From the NCBI GenBank assembly GCA_022340425.1, contig JAJDNY010000127.1, positions 1 through 38,186 on the forward strand: a stretch of 38,186 bases of DNA, in the 5' to 3' direction. Source of the DNA: Desulfobacteraceae bacterium (GTDB taxonomy: Bacteria > Desulfobacterota > Desulfobacteria > Desulfobacterales > JAABRJ01). A program made the translations under genes and the position numbers. The notes beneath the pieces are model-generated. The model ran no database searches and was not told where the DNA came from. It was given only the letters and a program-made list of their open reading frames with translations. Below are positions 29,233-36,937 of the stretch, piece after piece (position 1 is the first letter of the stretch; every line of letters begins with the position of its first letter).

Positions 29233-30345
29233 TCAGGCCTTTTTCCGGGCTGACGGGATGTAGCTGCACAGCGGCTCTTCGGCCAGGTAGTTGCCGGTGG
29301 CCTCGTAGGCCCGGGCACGGCACCCCCCGCAGACCCGCTTGTACTCGCAGCAGCCGCATTTGCCTTCCAGGTTGTCGTAGTCGCGCAGCTTCAGAAAGAC
29401 CTCGGACGTGCGCCAGATGTCGGCAAACGATTGGCGGGTGACGTCGCCGCAGTTCAGCTCCAAAAAACCGCACGGCTGGACGATGCCGGTGTGGGAAATG
29501 AAGCAGAAGCCGGTGCCTCCCAGGCAGCCGCGGGTGACGGCATCCAGCCCGTGGGTTTCGAAGCTGACGTGCTCGCCGTCGGCCTTGGCCCGCTGCCGGA
29601 GGATGCGGTAGTAGTGGGGGGCGCAGGTCGCCTTGAGTTGCAGCGGCGTCTTGCCCCGCTGGTCGTAAAACCAGTTCAGGGTGCGCTCGTACTCTGCGGC
29701 GTCGATGGCCCGGTCCGCGATATACTTGCCGCGCCCGGTGGGAACCAGCAGGAAGATATGGTGGGCCACGGCCCCCAGGCTCACGGCCAGTTCCTGGATC
29801 CGGCTGATCTCGGCCAGGTTGTCCTTGGTGATCGTGGTGTTGATTTGGAATTCGATCCCCGCCGCCTTGGCCCGCTCGATGCCCCTCAGGGCGGCGTCAT
29901 AGGCGCCCGCCACGCCCCTGAAGCGGTCGTGGCTCTCGCGGGTGGCGCCGTCTATGCTGACGCTGATGCGCTGGATGCCCGCAGCCGCAAGCCGGTGGGC
30001 CGATTCGGGCGTAATCAGGGTCCCGTTGGGAGCCATCACCATACGCAGCCCCTGGTCGCTGCCGTAGCGCGCGATTTCGAATATGTCCTCGCGCAGCAGC
30101 GGCTCCCCGCCCGTCAGAATCACGATGGGGCTGCCCAGTTGGGCGATTTGGTCCAGCAGCCGCAGGCATTGGCCGGTTTCCAACTCCCCGCTGTAGGGGC
30201 CGCAAGTGGCGGCCGCCCGGCAGTGTTTGCAGGAGAGGTTGCAGTTGCGGGTGACCTCCCAGGCCACAAGCCGCAGGGTGGCCTCCGTGGGGGGGCTGTG
30301 GGGATGGCCGGTTGGGTGGGTGCCGTGGGGGTGTGGGTTCTTCAT
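29233..30345 (-). CDS. ahbD: Radical-SAM heme synthase AhbD
   Basis: AhbD converts iron-coproporphyrin III to heme b by oxidatively decarboxylating two propionate groups, the last step of the siroheme-dependent route. The 370-residue product has the radical-SAM cluster motif CNLSCKHC (Cys35, 39, 42), GGEPLLR, and a C-terminal SPASM-type set of cysteines (CGCCEYKRVCGGC and a final CSYIP) for an auxiliary cluster. The N terminus is His/Pro-rich, with His at 5, 7, 10, 14 and 16. The ATG at 30345 is the first start that gives a compact protein; no strong ribosome site is visible. It faces away from hemB. Confidence 0.88.
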   Translation of the reverse strand: MKNPHPHGTHPTGHPHSPPTEATLRLVAWEVTRNCNLSCKHCRAAATCGPYSGELETGQCLRLLDQIAQLGSPIVILTGGEPLLREDIFEIARYGSDQGLRMVMAPNGTLITPESAHRLAAAGIQRISVSIDGATRESHDRFRGVAGAYDAALRGIERAKAAGIEFQINTTITKDNLAEISRIQELAVSLGAVAHHIFLLVPTGRGKYIADRAIDAAEYERTLNWFYDQRGKTPLQLKATCAPHYYRILRQRAKADGEHVSFETHGLDAVTRGCLGGTGFCFISHTGIVQPCGFLELNCGDVTRQSFADIWRTSEVFLKLRDYDNLEGKCGCCEYKRVCGGCRARAYEATGNYLAEEPLCSYIPSARKKA

Positions 30346-30500
30346 GGTATAGGCTTCGCTTTCAGGGTGGCAACCGCGGCGCTCTGTGGCACTGGTTGCG
30401 GTTTTTTGTCTGGGTGAGGCCGCACCATACCCCCCGTCCGGCCGGCGGTCAAGGCCCCGGATCGGGTCTTTGGCGGCGCCCTGCGGCCATGGGGAATGCC

Positions 30501-30530
30501 TTGACAACCCGAAATGCCAGGGGCTATATC
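30501..30530 (+). promoter_or_regulatory. Promoter of hemB
   Basis: A consensus TTGACA (30501-30506) is followed after 18 bp by TATATC (30525-30530). Transcription would begin near 30537, giving a hemB leader of about 106 nt with the structures described below. Confidence 0.6.
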
Positions 30531-30545
30531 TTGTTCTTCGGAATC

Positions 30546-30576
30546 CGGGTGATGCGGGGCATCACCCGTTTGTTTT
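30546..30576 (+). terminator. Terminator hairpin in the hemB leader
   Basis: A perfect 10-bp stem (30546-30555 with 30559-30568, loop GGG) is followed by a T-rich tract TTTGTTTT (30569-30576). It lies about 10 nt after the predicted transcription start and 66 nt before the hemB ATG. There is no upstream plus-strand gene for it to terminate, and on the minus strand no T run follows. It therefore looks like a leader attenuator. Confidence 0.7.
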
Positions 30577-30633
30577 GCAACCGGCGCCCCTTCAGGAAGG
30601 CCGGTTTGCGGCAACCCAAGACGCAAACTGGAG
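30577..30633 (+). promoter_or_regulatory. Alternative-helix element covering the hemB ribosome site
   Basis: Two helices compete for the same bases. Helix A pairs 30577-30585 with 30600-30609 (9 bp, one bulge). Helix B pairs 30601-30610 with 30622-30631 (10 bp, one G-U) and buries the first two bases of GGAG (30630-30633), the hemB ribosome binding site. Only one can form at a time, the layout of a translational riboregulator. Read by eye; no known riboswitch class is recognised. Confidence 0.5.
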
Positions 30634-30642
30634 ACTGTTGAA

Positions 30643-31653
30643 ATGGCTTTCCCCGCCAAACGCCCCCGCAGGCTGCGAATGAGCCCCACCATTCGTCATA
30701 TGGTGCGCGAGACCACGCTCACCCCGCATGATTTCATTCTGCCCTTGTTTGTCAAAGCCACCGGCGACCGCCACTATCGGGAGCCCATCAAGAGCATGCC
30801 CGACTGCTATCACCTCAGCCCGGCGATGGCGGCCGTCGCCGCCGAAGAGGCCTACGCGGTGGGGGTGCCTGCGGTGTTGCTCTTCGGCCTGCCGGCCCAC
30901 AAGGACAGCCGCGGCTCCGGCGCCTGGGCCGAGGACGGGTCGGTGCAGCTGGCCGTTCGGGAAATCAAGGCCGCCCGGCCCGAGATCTGCGTCATCTGCG
31001 ACACCTGTCTGTGCGAGTACACCGACCATGGGCATTGCGGGATAGTCTGCGGCCACACGGTGGACAACGACGCCACCCTTGAGTTGCTGGCCCGTACGGC
31101 GCTCAGCCAGGCCCGGGCCGGGGCCGACATGGTGGCCCCCTCGGACATGATGGACGGTCGGGTGGCCGCCATCCGGCAGGCTCTCGACGCCCAGGGTTTC
31201 GCGCACACGCCGGTGATGTCCTACGCCGCCAAGTATGCCTCCTCCTTCTACGGGCCCTTCCGGGCCGCCGCCGACTGCTGTCCGGCTTTCGGCGATCGCA
31301 AGACCTACCAGATGGACCCCGGCAACGCCCGCGAGGCCCTGCGCGAGGTCGCCCTGGACATCGAAGAGGGGGCCGATATCGTCATGGTCAAACCGGCCCT
31401 GCCGTATCTGGATATCATCAAGGCTGTCCGCGAAACCTTCGATCTGCCCGTGGCAGCCTATCAGGTCTCCGGTGAGTACGCTCAGATCAAGGGGGCCGCG
31501 GCCATCGGTCTGGTTGACGAAGTCTGCAATATGGTGGAAAGCCTCACCGCCATCAAACGCGCCGGGGCCGACATGATCGTGACCTACTTCGCCGTCACGG
31601 CCGCCCGCGTGCTGGCCCGTCAAATGACCAGCTGCGACGACTGCAGCCTGTAA
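30643..31653 (+). CDS. hemB: Porphobilinogen synthase (delta-aminolevulinate dehydratase)
   Basis: HemB joins two 5-aminolevulinate molecules to porphobilinogen, feeding all tetrapyrroles, including siroheme, the precursor for AhbC and AhbD. The 336-residue product has the zinc-site cysteines in [14 protein letters not shown] (Cys122, 124, 132), indicating a zinc-type enzyme. The two Schiff-base lysines are Lys197 (MSYAAKYAS) and Lys250 (MVKPALPY). The ATG has GGAG 9 nt upstream, part of the alternative-helix element in the leader. Confidence 0.97.
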   Translation: MAFPAKRPRRLRMSPTIRHMVRETTLTPHDFILPLFVKATGDRHYREPIKSMPDCYHLSPAMAAVAAEEAYAVGVPAVLLFGLPAHKDSRGSGAWAEDGSVQLAVREIKAARPEICVICDTCLCEYTDHGHCGIVCGHTVDNDATLELLARTALSQARAGADMVAPSDMMDGRVAAIRQALDAQGFAHTPVMSYAAKYASSFYGPFRAAADCCPAFGDRKTYQMDPGNAREALREVALDIEEGADIVMVKPALPYLDIIKAVRETFDLPVAAYQVSGEYAQIKGAAAIGLVDEVCNMVESLTAIKRAGADMIVTYFAVTAARVLARQMTSCDDCSL

Positions 31654-31654
31654 A

Positions 31655-31678
31655 GACCACGGCCCTGGGCCGGTGGTC
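31655..31678 (+). terminator. Hairpin after hemB
   Basis: GACCAC pairs with GTGGTC, extended by a bulged GC helix to about 10 bp with a 3-nt loop, starting 2 nt after the hemB stop. There is no T run, so it may stabilise the mRNA end rather than terminate. Confidence 0.35.
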
Positions 31679-31730
31679 GGCTTCGCAGCCGGGGTGCCGG
31701 CCCTCTGAGGTCCTGCGGAGCCCGCCCGCC

Positions 31731-32618
31731 ATGATCGTCCACTTGAAGCTGCTGCTGACCGCTGTTTTCTGGGGCGGCACGTTTATCGCCGGGCGCCTGG
31801 TCACCCAAAGCGTCGGCCCTTACTCGGCCGCCTTTCTGCGGTTTGCCGCGGCATCGGCCTGTCTGCTGTTTCTGGTCCGCAGGATCGAGGGCCGGTGGCC
31901 GCCGCTCAATCCGCCGCAGCGGTTAACGATGCTGGTGCTGGGGCTCTCGGGGGTCTTCGCCTACAACGTTCTCTTCTTCAAGGGGCTCAAGCTGATCGCG
32001 GCCGGTCGCGCTTCGTTGATCATCGCCAACAACCCCATTCTGATCGCGCTGCTGTCGGCGGTTTTCTTTAAGCAGCGGCTGACGGCTCTCCAGGGATTGG
32101 GCATCCTGATGTCGGTCAGCGGCGCTGCCGTCGTGATCTCCAACGGGCAGGTGGGCCGGCTGCTGCAGGAGCCTCTGGCAGCGGGAGACCTCTACATCTT
32201 CGGTGCTGTGCTGAGTTGGGTAACCTACTCGCTGGTGGGCAAGGGCGTTTTGCGGGGCCTCTCGCCACTGGTGGCGGTGGCCTACTCCGCCACCCTGGGC
32301 GCCGTCTGCCTGCTGTGGCCAGCGCTGGGCGAGGGGCTCTGGACCGCCATCGCGGGCTACCCGGCGGTGGCCTGGGCCGGTCTGGCCTACCTGGCGATAT
32401 TCGGGACGGTCCTGGGATTTCTCTGGTACTACGAAGGCATTCAGGCAATCGGGGCCACCCGGGCCAGCCTCTTCATCAATTTCGTCCCGGTCAGCGCGGT
32501 CCTGATGGCCTTTGTGATCCTGGACGAACCCCTCACCCACGCCCTGTTGGCCGGGGCGGCGCTGGTGACCAGCGGTGTCTTTCTGACCAACCGGTTTGCC
32601 GAGCAGGGCGAAGCGTGA
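31731..32618 (+). CDS. EamA/DMT-family transporter
   Basis: The 295-residue protein is an inner-membrane carrier of the drug/metabolite transporter superfamily. It shows ten hydrophobic helices in two EamA repeats (about 5-135 and 150-285). Family features include FWGGTFIAGRL in the first helix, the SLIIANNPILIALLSAVFFKQRLT segment split over residues 96-119, and FVPVSAVLMAFVILDEPLT near the end. The substrate is unknown. It is 77 bp downstream of hemB in the same direction and convergent with ahbC. A link to heme precursors is only positional. No strong ribosome site is visible. Confidence 0.88.
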   Translation: MIVHLKLLLTAVFWGGTFIAGRLVTQSVGPYSAAFLRFAAASACLLFLVRRIEGRWPPLNPPQRLTMLVLGLSGVFAYNVLFFKGLKLIAAGRASLIIANNPILIALLSAVFFKQRLTALQGLGILMSVSGAAVVISNGQVGRLLQEPLAAGDLYIFGAVLSWVTYSLVGKGVLRGLSPLVAVAYSATLGAVCLLWPALGEGLWTAIAGYPAVAWAGLAYLAIFGTVLGFLWYYEGIQAIGATRASLFINFVPVSAVLMAFVILDEPLTHALLAGAALVTSGVFLTNRFAEQGEA

Positions 32619-32720
32619 ACCTCTTGAGCAAGCTGACCATGGGCCGCCGGTGCCGCCGTGCAGGGCGCCCCGGCCGGGCGGGGTCCACCCGGACCGTTGC
32701 CTGGTTTGGGTGGCACGCTC

Positions 32721-33899
32721 TCAGGCAATTTCATCGTCGCTGAGGTAGCAAGCCGGATCCGGGGCCCAGACGTCGCCGCTGACCGCTTCGGCCCGAACCC
32801 TGAAGTTGCCGCCGCAGATATCCAGCCAGCGGCAGGTGGCGCAGCGGCCTTTGACATGGCGCTTCTTTTCCTTGAGCTTGCCCAGTAGGGGCTCGGATGT
32901 GTCCGTCCAGATGGTCGAAAACGGGCGTTGGCGAACATTGCCGAAACTGTAATGGCGCCAGAACTGGTCGGCGTAAACTTCCCCATCCCAACTGACGCAC
33001 CCGATGCCGCGGCCCGAGTTGTTGCCCTCGTTCATCTTGAGCAGCTCGAGCACCCCTTTGGCCCTTTCGGGGTTTTCACGACGCAGCCGCAGGTAGAGGT
33101 AGGGGCCGTCGGCATGGTTGTCGACGGTTAAGACCTCTTTGGGCTTGCCCCGGTCGTGAAGGTCCTTGGTGCGGTCTATGATCAGGTCCACGGCCGCCCG
33201 GGTCTCGGCGTGGGAGAGGTCGTCCTGGATCAGTTTGGAGCCCCGACCGGCATAAACCAGGTGGTAAAAACAGATCCTGGGGATCTGCATCTCCTCCAAA
33301 AGGTCGAAAATCTTCGGAATTTCGGCGACGTTGGCCTTGTTGATGGTAAAGCGCAGCCCCACCTTGATGCCGGCCTCCTGGCAGTTGCGAATGCCCTCGA
33401 GTGCCTTGGCATAAGCGCCCCTGACCCCTCTGAAACGGTCGTTGACCGCCTCCATCCCGTCCAGGCTGATGCCGACGTAGGACAGGCCGATTTCTTTCAG
33501 AATGCGGGCCTTTTCCCGGGTGATGAGGGTTCCGTTGGTGGAAATGACCGCCCGCATGCCCTTTTGCACCGCATAGCCCGCAAGCTCGGCCAAATCAGGG
33601 CGCACCATGGGTTCCCCCCCCGAAAAGAGCAGAACCGGGGCACCGAAGCCCGCCAGATCGTCGATCAGCCTTTTCCCCTCCCCGGTGGTGAGTTCGTTGT
33701 TGAAGGAGATGTCCTTGGCCTGGGCATAGCAATGGACGCATTTCAGGTTGCAGCGCCGGGTGACGTTCCAGACCACCACCGGCCGCTTGTCCCTGGAGAA
33801 CTGCAGCAGATGCGAGGGCAGATGGGCCGAGGAGCGGCCGTAGCGCAGGGCGTCCGAGGGCTCCACGGTTCCGCAGTAAAGCTTGGAGATTCCGATCAT
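32721..33899 (-). CDS. ahbC: Radical-SAM 12,18-didecarboxysiroheme deacetylase AhbC
   Basis: AhbC removes the two acetate side chains of 12,18-didecarboxysiroheme to give iron-coproporphyrin III, the substrate of AhbD. The 392-residue product begins with the characteristic MIGISKLYCGTVEPSDALRY. It carries the radical-SAM motif CNLKCVHC (Cys50, 54, 57), GGEPMVR, and C-terminal cysteines (GIGC, CATCRWLDICGG, ACYL) for auxiliary clusters. Its start is 4 nt after the ClpX-like gene's stop, and AAGGA inside that gene's end is the ribosome site, so the two genes form one operon. Confidence 0.92.
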   Translation of the reverse strand: MIGISKLYCGTVEPSDALRYGRSSAHLPSHLLQFSRDKRPVVVWNVTRRCNLKCVHCYAQAKDISFNNELTTGEGKRLIDDLAGFGAPVLLFSGGEPMVRPDLAELAGYAVQKGMRAVISTNGTLITREKARILKEIGLSYVGISLDGMEAVNDRFRGVRGAYAKALEGIRNCQEAGIKVGLRFTINKANVAEIPKIFDLLEEMQIPRICFYHLVYAGRGSKLIQDDLSHAETRAAVDLIIDRTKDLHDRGKPKEVLTVDNHADGPYLYLRLRRENPERAKGVLELLKMNEGNNSGRGIGCVSWDGEVYADQFWRHYSFGNVRQRPFSTIWTDTSEPLLGKLKEKKRHVKGRCATCRWLDICGGNFRVRAEAVSGDVWAPDPACYLSDDEIA

Positions 33900-33903
33900 C
33901 GCA

Positions 33904-35673
33904 TTAGGTCCTTTGGAATTGAACGCCCGTAACCTGGCGCAACTCGTTTTTGATCAGGTTGTTGAGATACTCTTCGGGGCTGAGCAGGGCCTGCTTGGAG
34001 ATAAAAAAACGGTTTTTTCCCGATTTTTCCTGAACCAGCTTGAGACCTAATTCGAAGTCGGCGGAGAGCTTGCGACCCAACTCCTCCGGTGTGATGGTGG
34101 CAGTCAAAAACTGTCCCACCACAAAGTCGATGGCCTCTTCTTCGAGGACGATGTTGATGTCATGGCGCTTGAAAAAATTCAGTTCGATGTTTTTGGTTTC
34201 ATCTATGAGCGCTTTGATTTTGCGCAGCACGCCGCCCACATCTTGAAGGTGCACGGCGTAGTGGGCCGCGGCCAGGGCGATGCGGGACTCGGTCAGGGTC
34301 AGGTTGTGCTTGTCCGTCAGGGTGCGGCTGTTGGTGCGGATGTAGTCGCGAACGTATTGGGTTTCGGCCTGGGCGATACGCTCGAAGGCGGCAGAACGTT
34401 GCGGGTCCCGGGGGGATGCCAGCCATTGCGCCAGGACCGCCTCCGGGGTTTGAATCACGGCCGCGGTCACCGGGAACCGCTGAATGTTCGTTGAGGGCAG
34501 GCGTTTTTCAAACGGCAGCAGCGCCTGCTCCACCGCGCTGACCAGCCCCCTGGCGCCGGTGTGCTCCTCAAAAGCCCGGCCGGCCAGAAGCCGTAGGGCC
34601 TCGTCGCTGAATTTGATTGCGATGCCGTAGGCGGCAAAGTCCATTTTTTTGCCGAGGATGATGGGATTGTTGGGGCTTTTGAGGATGGCGAAAAGGTCAT
34701 CCTGCTCGAGGCTTTCAAAAACCGCACGCACCGGCAGCCTGCCGACGAATTCGGATTCGAACCCATACCGGATCAGGTCTTCCGACTTCAGATGCTGCAA
34801 CAGGTGGGTGCCGTGGGTCGCCTTAGTCACGCTCGCCCCGAAGCCGATGCCCTGATCGGATACCCGCTTTTTGATAATGTCGATCAGCTCCGAGAATGCG
34901 CCGCTGACGATGAACAGGATGTGGCGGGTATTGACCGTGGTTTTTTCGCGCTTGCCGGTTTTGCGGTAGCGCTCGATCTCCTGGATCATTGAAATCGGGT
35001 CGTGGGGTACCTTGAGGTCCACATCGGTTTCTTCGAGCGGTTTCAGGAGCGCGCGCTGAACCCCCGTACGGGAAACGTCGGCGCCGATCAGGTTGCGGCT
35101 GGAGGCGATTTTATCGATCTCGTCGATATAGATGATGCCAAACTGGGCCCGCTCGATGTCGCCGTCCGCTTCGCGCACCAGATCGCGTACCAGGTCTTCG
35201 ACGTCGCCGCCGACGTAGCCGGTTTCGCTGAATTTGGTGGCGTCCCCCTTGACCATCGGGACGCCGATTTTTTTGGCAATCAAGCGGATCATGTAGGTTT
35301 TGCCAACCCCGGTGGGGCCGAGCATCAGGACGTTGTTTTTGATGCTGCCCACCATCTCGCCGATTTCATCCGGGGAGGCGGCCATGTGGTTGATACGGTT
35401 GAAATGGGTGCAGATCTTGGTCGCCAGTACGGTTTTGGCCAGGTCCTGCTTGACGATGTACTGGTCCAAGTAGGCGACCAGTTCCTCTGGCTTGAGGTCG
35501 AAATAGACCGGTGAGGGGCGGGTGGCCGGTCCGGCGGAATCGGCTTCCGCTTTTTGGGCTGTCGCCACGGGGGAAATGATGCGAACACTGTCGCCAAATT
35601 TTTTGGACAGCAGCTCAACCATTTCTTTCTCGATTTCCTTGGGTGTGATGGCTTTTTCAGCAGGTGTTTTCAT
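33904..35673 (-). CDS. Atypical ClpX-like AAA+ unfoldase with C-terminal extension
   Basis: The 589-residue protein has a ClpX-type AAA+ core. Landmarks are Walker A GPTGVGKT (119-126), the pore loop GYVG (152-155), Walker B IIYIDEID (180-187), the ClpP-docking loop IGF (276-278) and sensor 2 GAR (373-375). It differs from true ClpX in three ways. The N-terminal zinc domain is replaced by about 50 residues without cysteines. The segment where ClpX has its RKH loop reads KTTVNTRH. About 180 extra residues, mostly helical, follow the core (about 409-589). It is operonic with ahbC. It could partner ClpP or act alone as an unfoldase. A GTG two codons upstream is possible, but neither start has a ribosome site. 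Confidence 0.88.
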   Translation of the reverse strand: MKTPAEKAITPKEIEKEMVELLSKKFGDSVRIISPVATAQKAEADSAGPATRPSPVYFDLKPEELVAYLDQYIVKQDLAKTVLATKICTHFNRINHMAASPDEIGEMVGSIKNNVLMLGPTGVGKTYMIRLIAKKIGVPMVKGDATKFSETGYVGGDVEDLVRDLVREADGDIERAQFGIIYIDEIDKIASSRNLIGADVSRTGVQRALLKPLEETDVDLKVPHDPISMIQEIERYRKTGKREKTTVNTRHILFIVSGAFSELIDIIKKRVSDQGIGFGASVTKATHGTHLLQHLKSEDLIRYGFESEFVGRLPVRAVFESLEQDDLFAILKSPNNPIILGKKMDFAAYGIAIKFSDEALRLLAGRAFEEHTGARGLVSAVEQALLPFEKRLPSTNIQRFPVTAAVIQTPEAVLAQWLASPRDPQRSAAFERIAQAETQYVRDYIRTNSRTLTDKHNLTLTESRIALAAAHYAVHLQDVGGVLRKIKALIDETKNIELNFFKRHDINIVLEEEAIDFVVGQFLTATITPEELGRKLSADFELGLKLVQEKSGKNRFFISKQALLSPEEYLNNLIKNELRQVTGVQFQRT

Positions 35674-35681
35674 AACCACTA

Positions 35682-35710
35682 TTGATAATCATGCCCATTT
35701 GGGAATTCAA
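35682..35710 (-). promoter_or_regulatory. Promoter of the clpX-like/ahbC operon
   Basis: On the minus strand TTGAAT (35705-35710) and TATCAA (35682-35687) are spaced by 17 bp. The predicted transcription start is at about 35675, only 2 nt from the ATG at 35673. A CCCA/TGGG dyad lies between the two boxes and could be an operator, but is short. Confidence 0.5.
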
Positions 35711-35820
35711 GGCGGCCGCGGCGATCGGCACGCCGCCAAGGTCCCCGGGAAGCCGACCATCCGGCGGCAAATCAAGTCCCTCCATTGCGGCCGGCGACAT
35801 TTTGCGGCATCGGGGTGTCA

Positions 35821-35922
35821 CTATTTGTCAACGCGTGGCGCCGCCGGGAGGGGTTCGCCGCGATGGAAGGCCGGCAGACCGAGGTTGTGCAGCCCCTCGA
35901 TCAGGTGGAGTGAAAATTGCAT
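35821..35922 (-). CDS. Possible 33-residue protein
   Basis: This short ORF in the 387-bp gap upstream of the ClpX-like gene encodes MQFSLHLIEGLHNLG and continues to a Pro/Ala-rich tail ending RVDK. Third codon positions are GC-rich, as in the neighbouring genes, which hints at coding. The ribosome site (GGTAAG) is weak and no good promoter is seen. The same gap has plus-strand ORFs of similar size, so chance is a real possibility. I do not recognise the product. The rest of the gap (35711-35820 and 35923-36060) shows nothing I can support. Confidence 0.3.
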   Translation of the reverse strand: MQFSLHLIEGLHNLGLPAFHRGEPLPAAPRVDK

Positions 35923-36060
35923 CGCTTACCGGCGGTCGTTGTCTCTTTAACGTTCCCGGCCATCCCCAAGTGCCCATCGGCGGCGGTCTTCCCACCCAAA
36001 GGCAGCGGCCCCTGAACGGGACGGCTGCAACCTGCGGGATAAAAAGCGCAAGAGGTGCAC

Positions 36061-36792
36061 ATGACGGTTGAACCCGATCCCCACGTCGAGGAAAAGCTCT
36101 ACACCCGTTACCGCAAGCTGGCAACCCTCTATCGGCAAACCCGGACGAAAATCGAGCGCTTGGAAGACCATCGCGAGTTCATTTCCCTGGGACGTTTCTC
36201 CGAGCTGCTGACCGAAAATGAAAAGCTGTTGGCCGACCTCAGCGCCCGCCTGGCGCCCCTGACGGCCCGGGTGGAGGCGGTTTTGTGCAGCAGGAAAATG
36301 GAAGCCCGATCGGTCGAAGCGCAGTTGGCCCCGCTGGAGCGGGAAATTCAGGAGGCCCGTGTGCTGCACAAGATCAATCTGATTTCATGGCGCCAGCTGC
36401 GCAGCGAGACCAAAAAATCCAAGGGGCAAAGAAACCGTCTCCTCAGATCGTTGAAGGCCAGGAGGCGTGAAATCCGGCAGGTTCAGAATCTTCTGGACCT
36501 GGTCGCTCCCGGGCAGGCCGCAAAGTCCCCCAAAAGCCTGAGCTTTCTGTGGCGGCCCCGGCCCGGGGCCGCTTCAATCACCCCTGGTGCGAACCGGTTG
36601 CAGGAACTGAAAGTCGAAGCGCAGGCCCTGCGCAGCGAGAAAAAAAAGGCCGCTGAGCGCGCCGCGCCCACCCGCCGGGAAACGACCACGGTGGAAAAAC
36701 TCCTGGCAGCGGTTCAAAACGGCGATACGCGCGCCCTGACGACGATGTTCCCGGCCAGCGCCGGAATCACGGTCTGTGTGCGCCAGCCTTGA
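36061..36792 (+). CDS. Coiled-coil protein of unknown function
   Basis: The 243-residue product is almost entirely charged alpha-helix, rich in Lys, Arg, Glu and Leu with heptad-like spacing from about residue 10 to 140, and basic overall. No signal peptide, membrane segment or catalytic motif is visible. I do not recognise a family. ATG 36061 has GAGG (36050-36053) 7 nt upstream; a GTG two codons earlier does not. Its last codons and stop lie in one copy of a 20-bp repeat next to a palindromic element, so the C terminus may have been altered by an insertion. Confidence 0.7.
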   Translation: MTVEPDPHVEEKLYTRYRKLATLYRQTRTKIERLEDHREFISLGRFSELLTENEKLLADLSARLAPLTARVEAVLCSRKMEARSVEAQLAPLEREIQEARVLHKINLISWRQLRSETKKSKGQRNRLLRSLKARRREIRQVQNLLDLVAPGQAAKSPKSLSFLWRPRPGAASITPGANRLQELKVEAQALRSEKKKAAERAAPTRRETTTVEKLLAAVQNGDTRALTTMFPASAGITVCVRQP

Positions 36793-36800
36793 CAGTTCCG
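36781..36800. repeat. 20-bp direct repeat, copy 1
   Basis: The sequence CGCCAGCCTTGACAGTTCCG is present here and again at 36938-36957, exact over 20 bp and different on both sides. This copy provides the final codons and the TGA stop of the coiled-coil gene, and its last 10 bases are the left end of the palindrome. Confidence 0.9.
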
Positions 36801-36914
36801 TTAAATGGCCAATTTCTGCGTTGCGCTGCATCTCGAAGTCGCTGCGGCGTACAGCAGTACGCCTCACTCCGCGAGATTTGCGCGCCTTGATATTGGCCAT
36901 TTAACGGAACTGTC
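36791..36914. repeat. 124-bp palindromic (MITE/REP-like) element
   Basis: The ends are perfect 23-bp inverted repeats (36791-36813 and 36892-36914), beginning GACAGTTCCG on each strand. The interior is an imperfect palindrome: ATCTCG pairs with CGAGAT (36872-36877), and the centre is a perfect GGCGTAC/GTACGCC hairpin with loop AGCA (36846-36863). The element codes for no protein. I see no clean target-site duplication. Whether it is repeated elsewhere in the genome cannot be seen here. Confidence 0.85.
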
Positions 36915-36937
36915 TGGATTTTGAATTTTTACTGGTT

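Noticed and set aside
30346-30373. TTGCCA-16-TATACC on the minus strand ahead of ahbD
   Set aside because: The -10 box touches the ATG, so transcription would begin inside the coding region and could not produce the annotated start.
30370-30407. GCAACC/GGTTGC followed by six T on the plus strand upstream of hemB
   Set aside because: The stem is only 6 bp with an 18-nt loop; it could stop antisense transcripts but is too weak to call.
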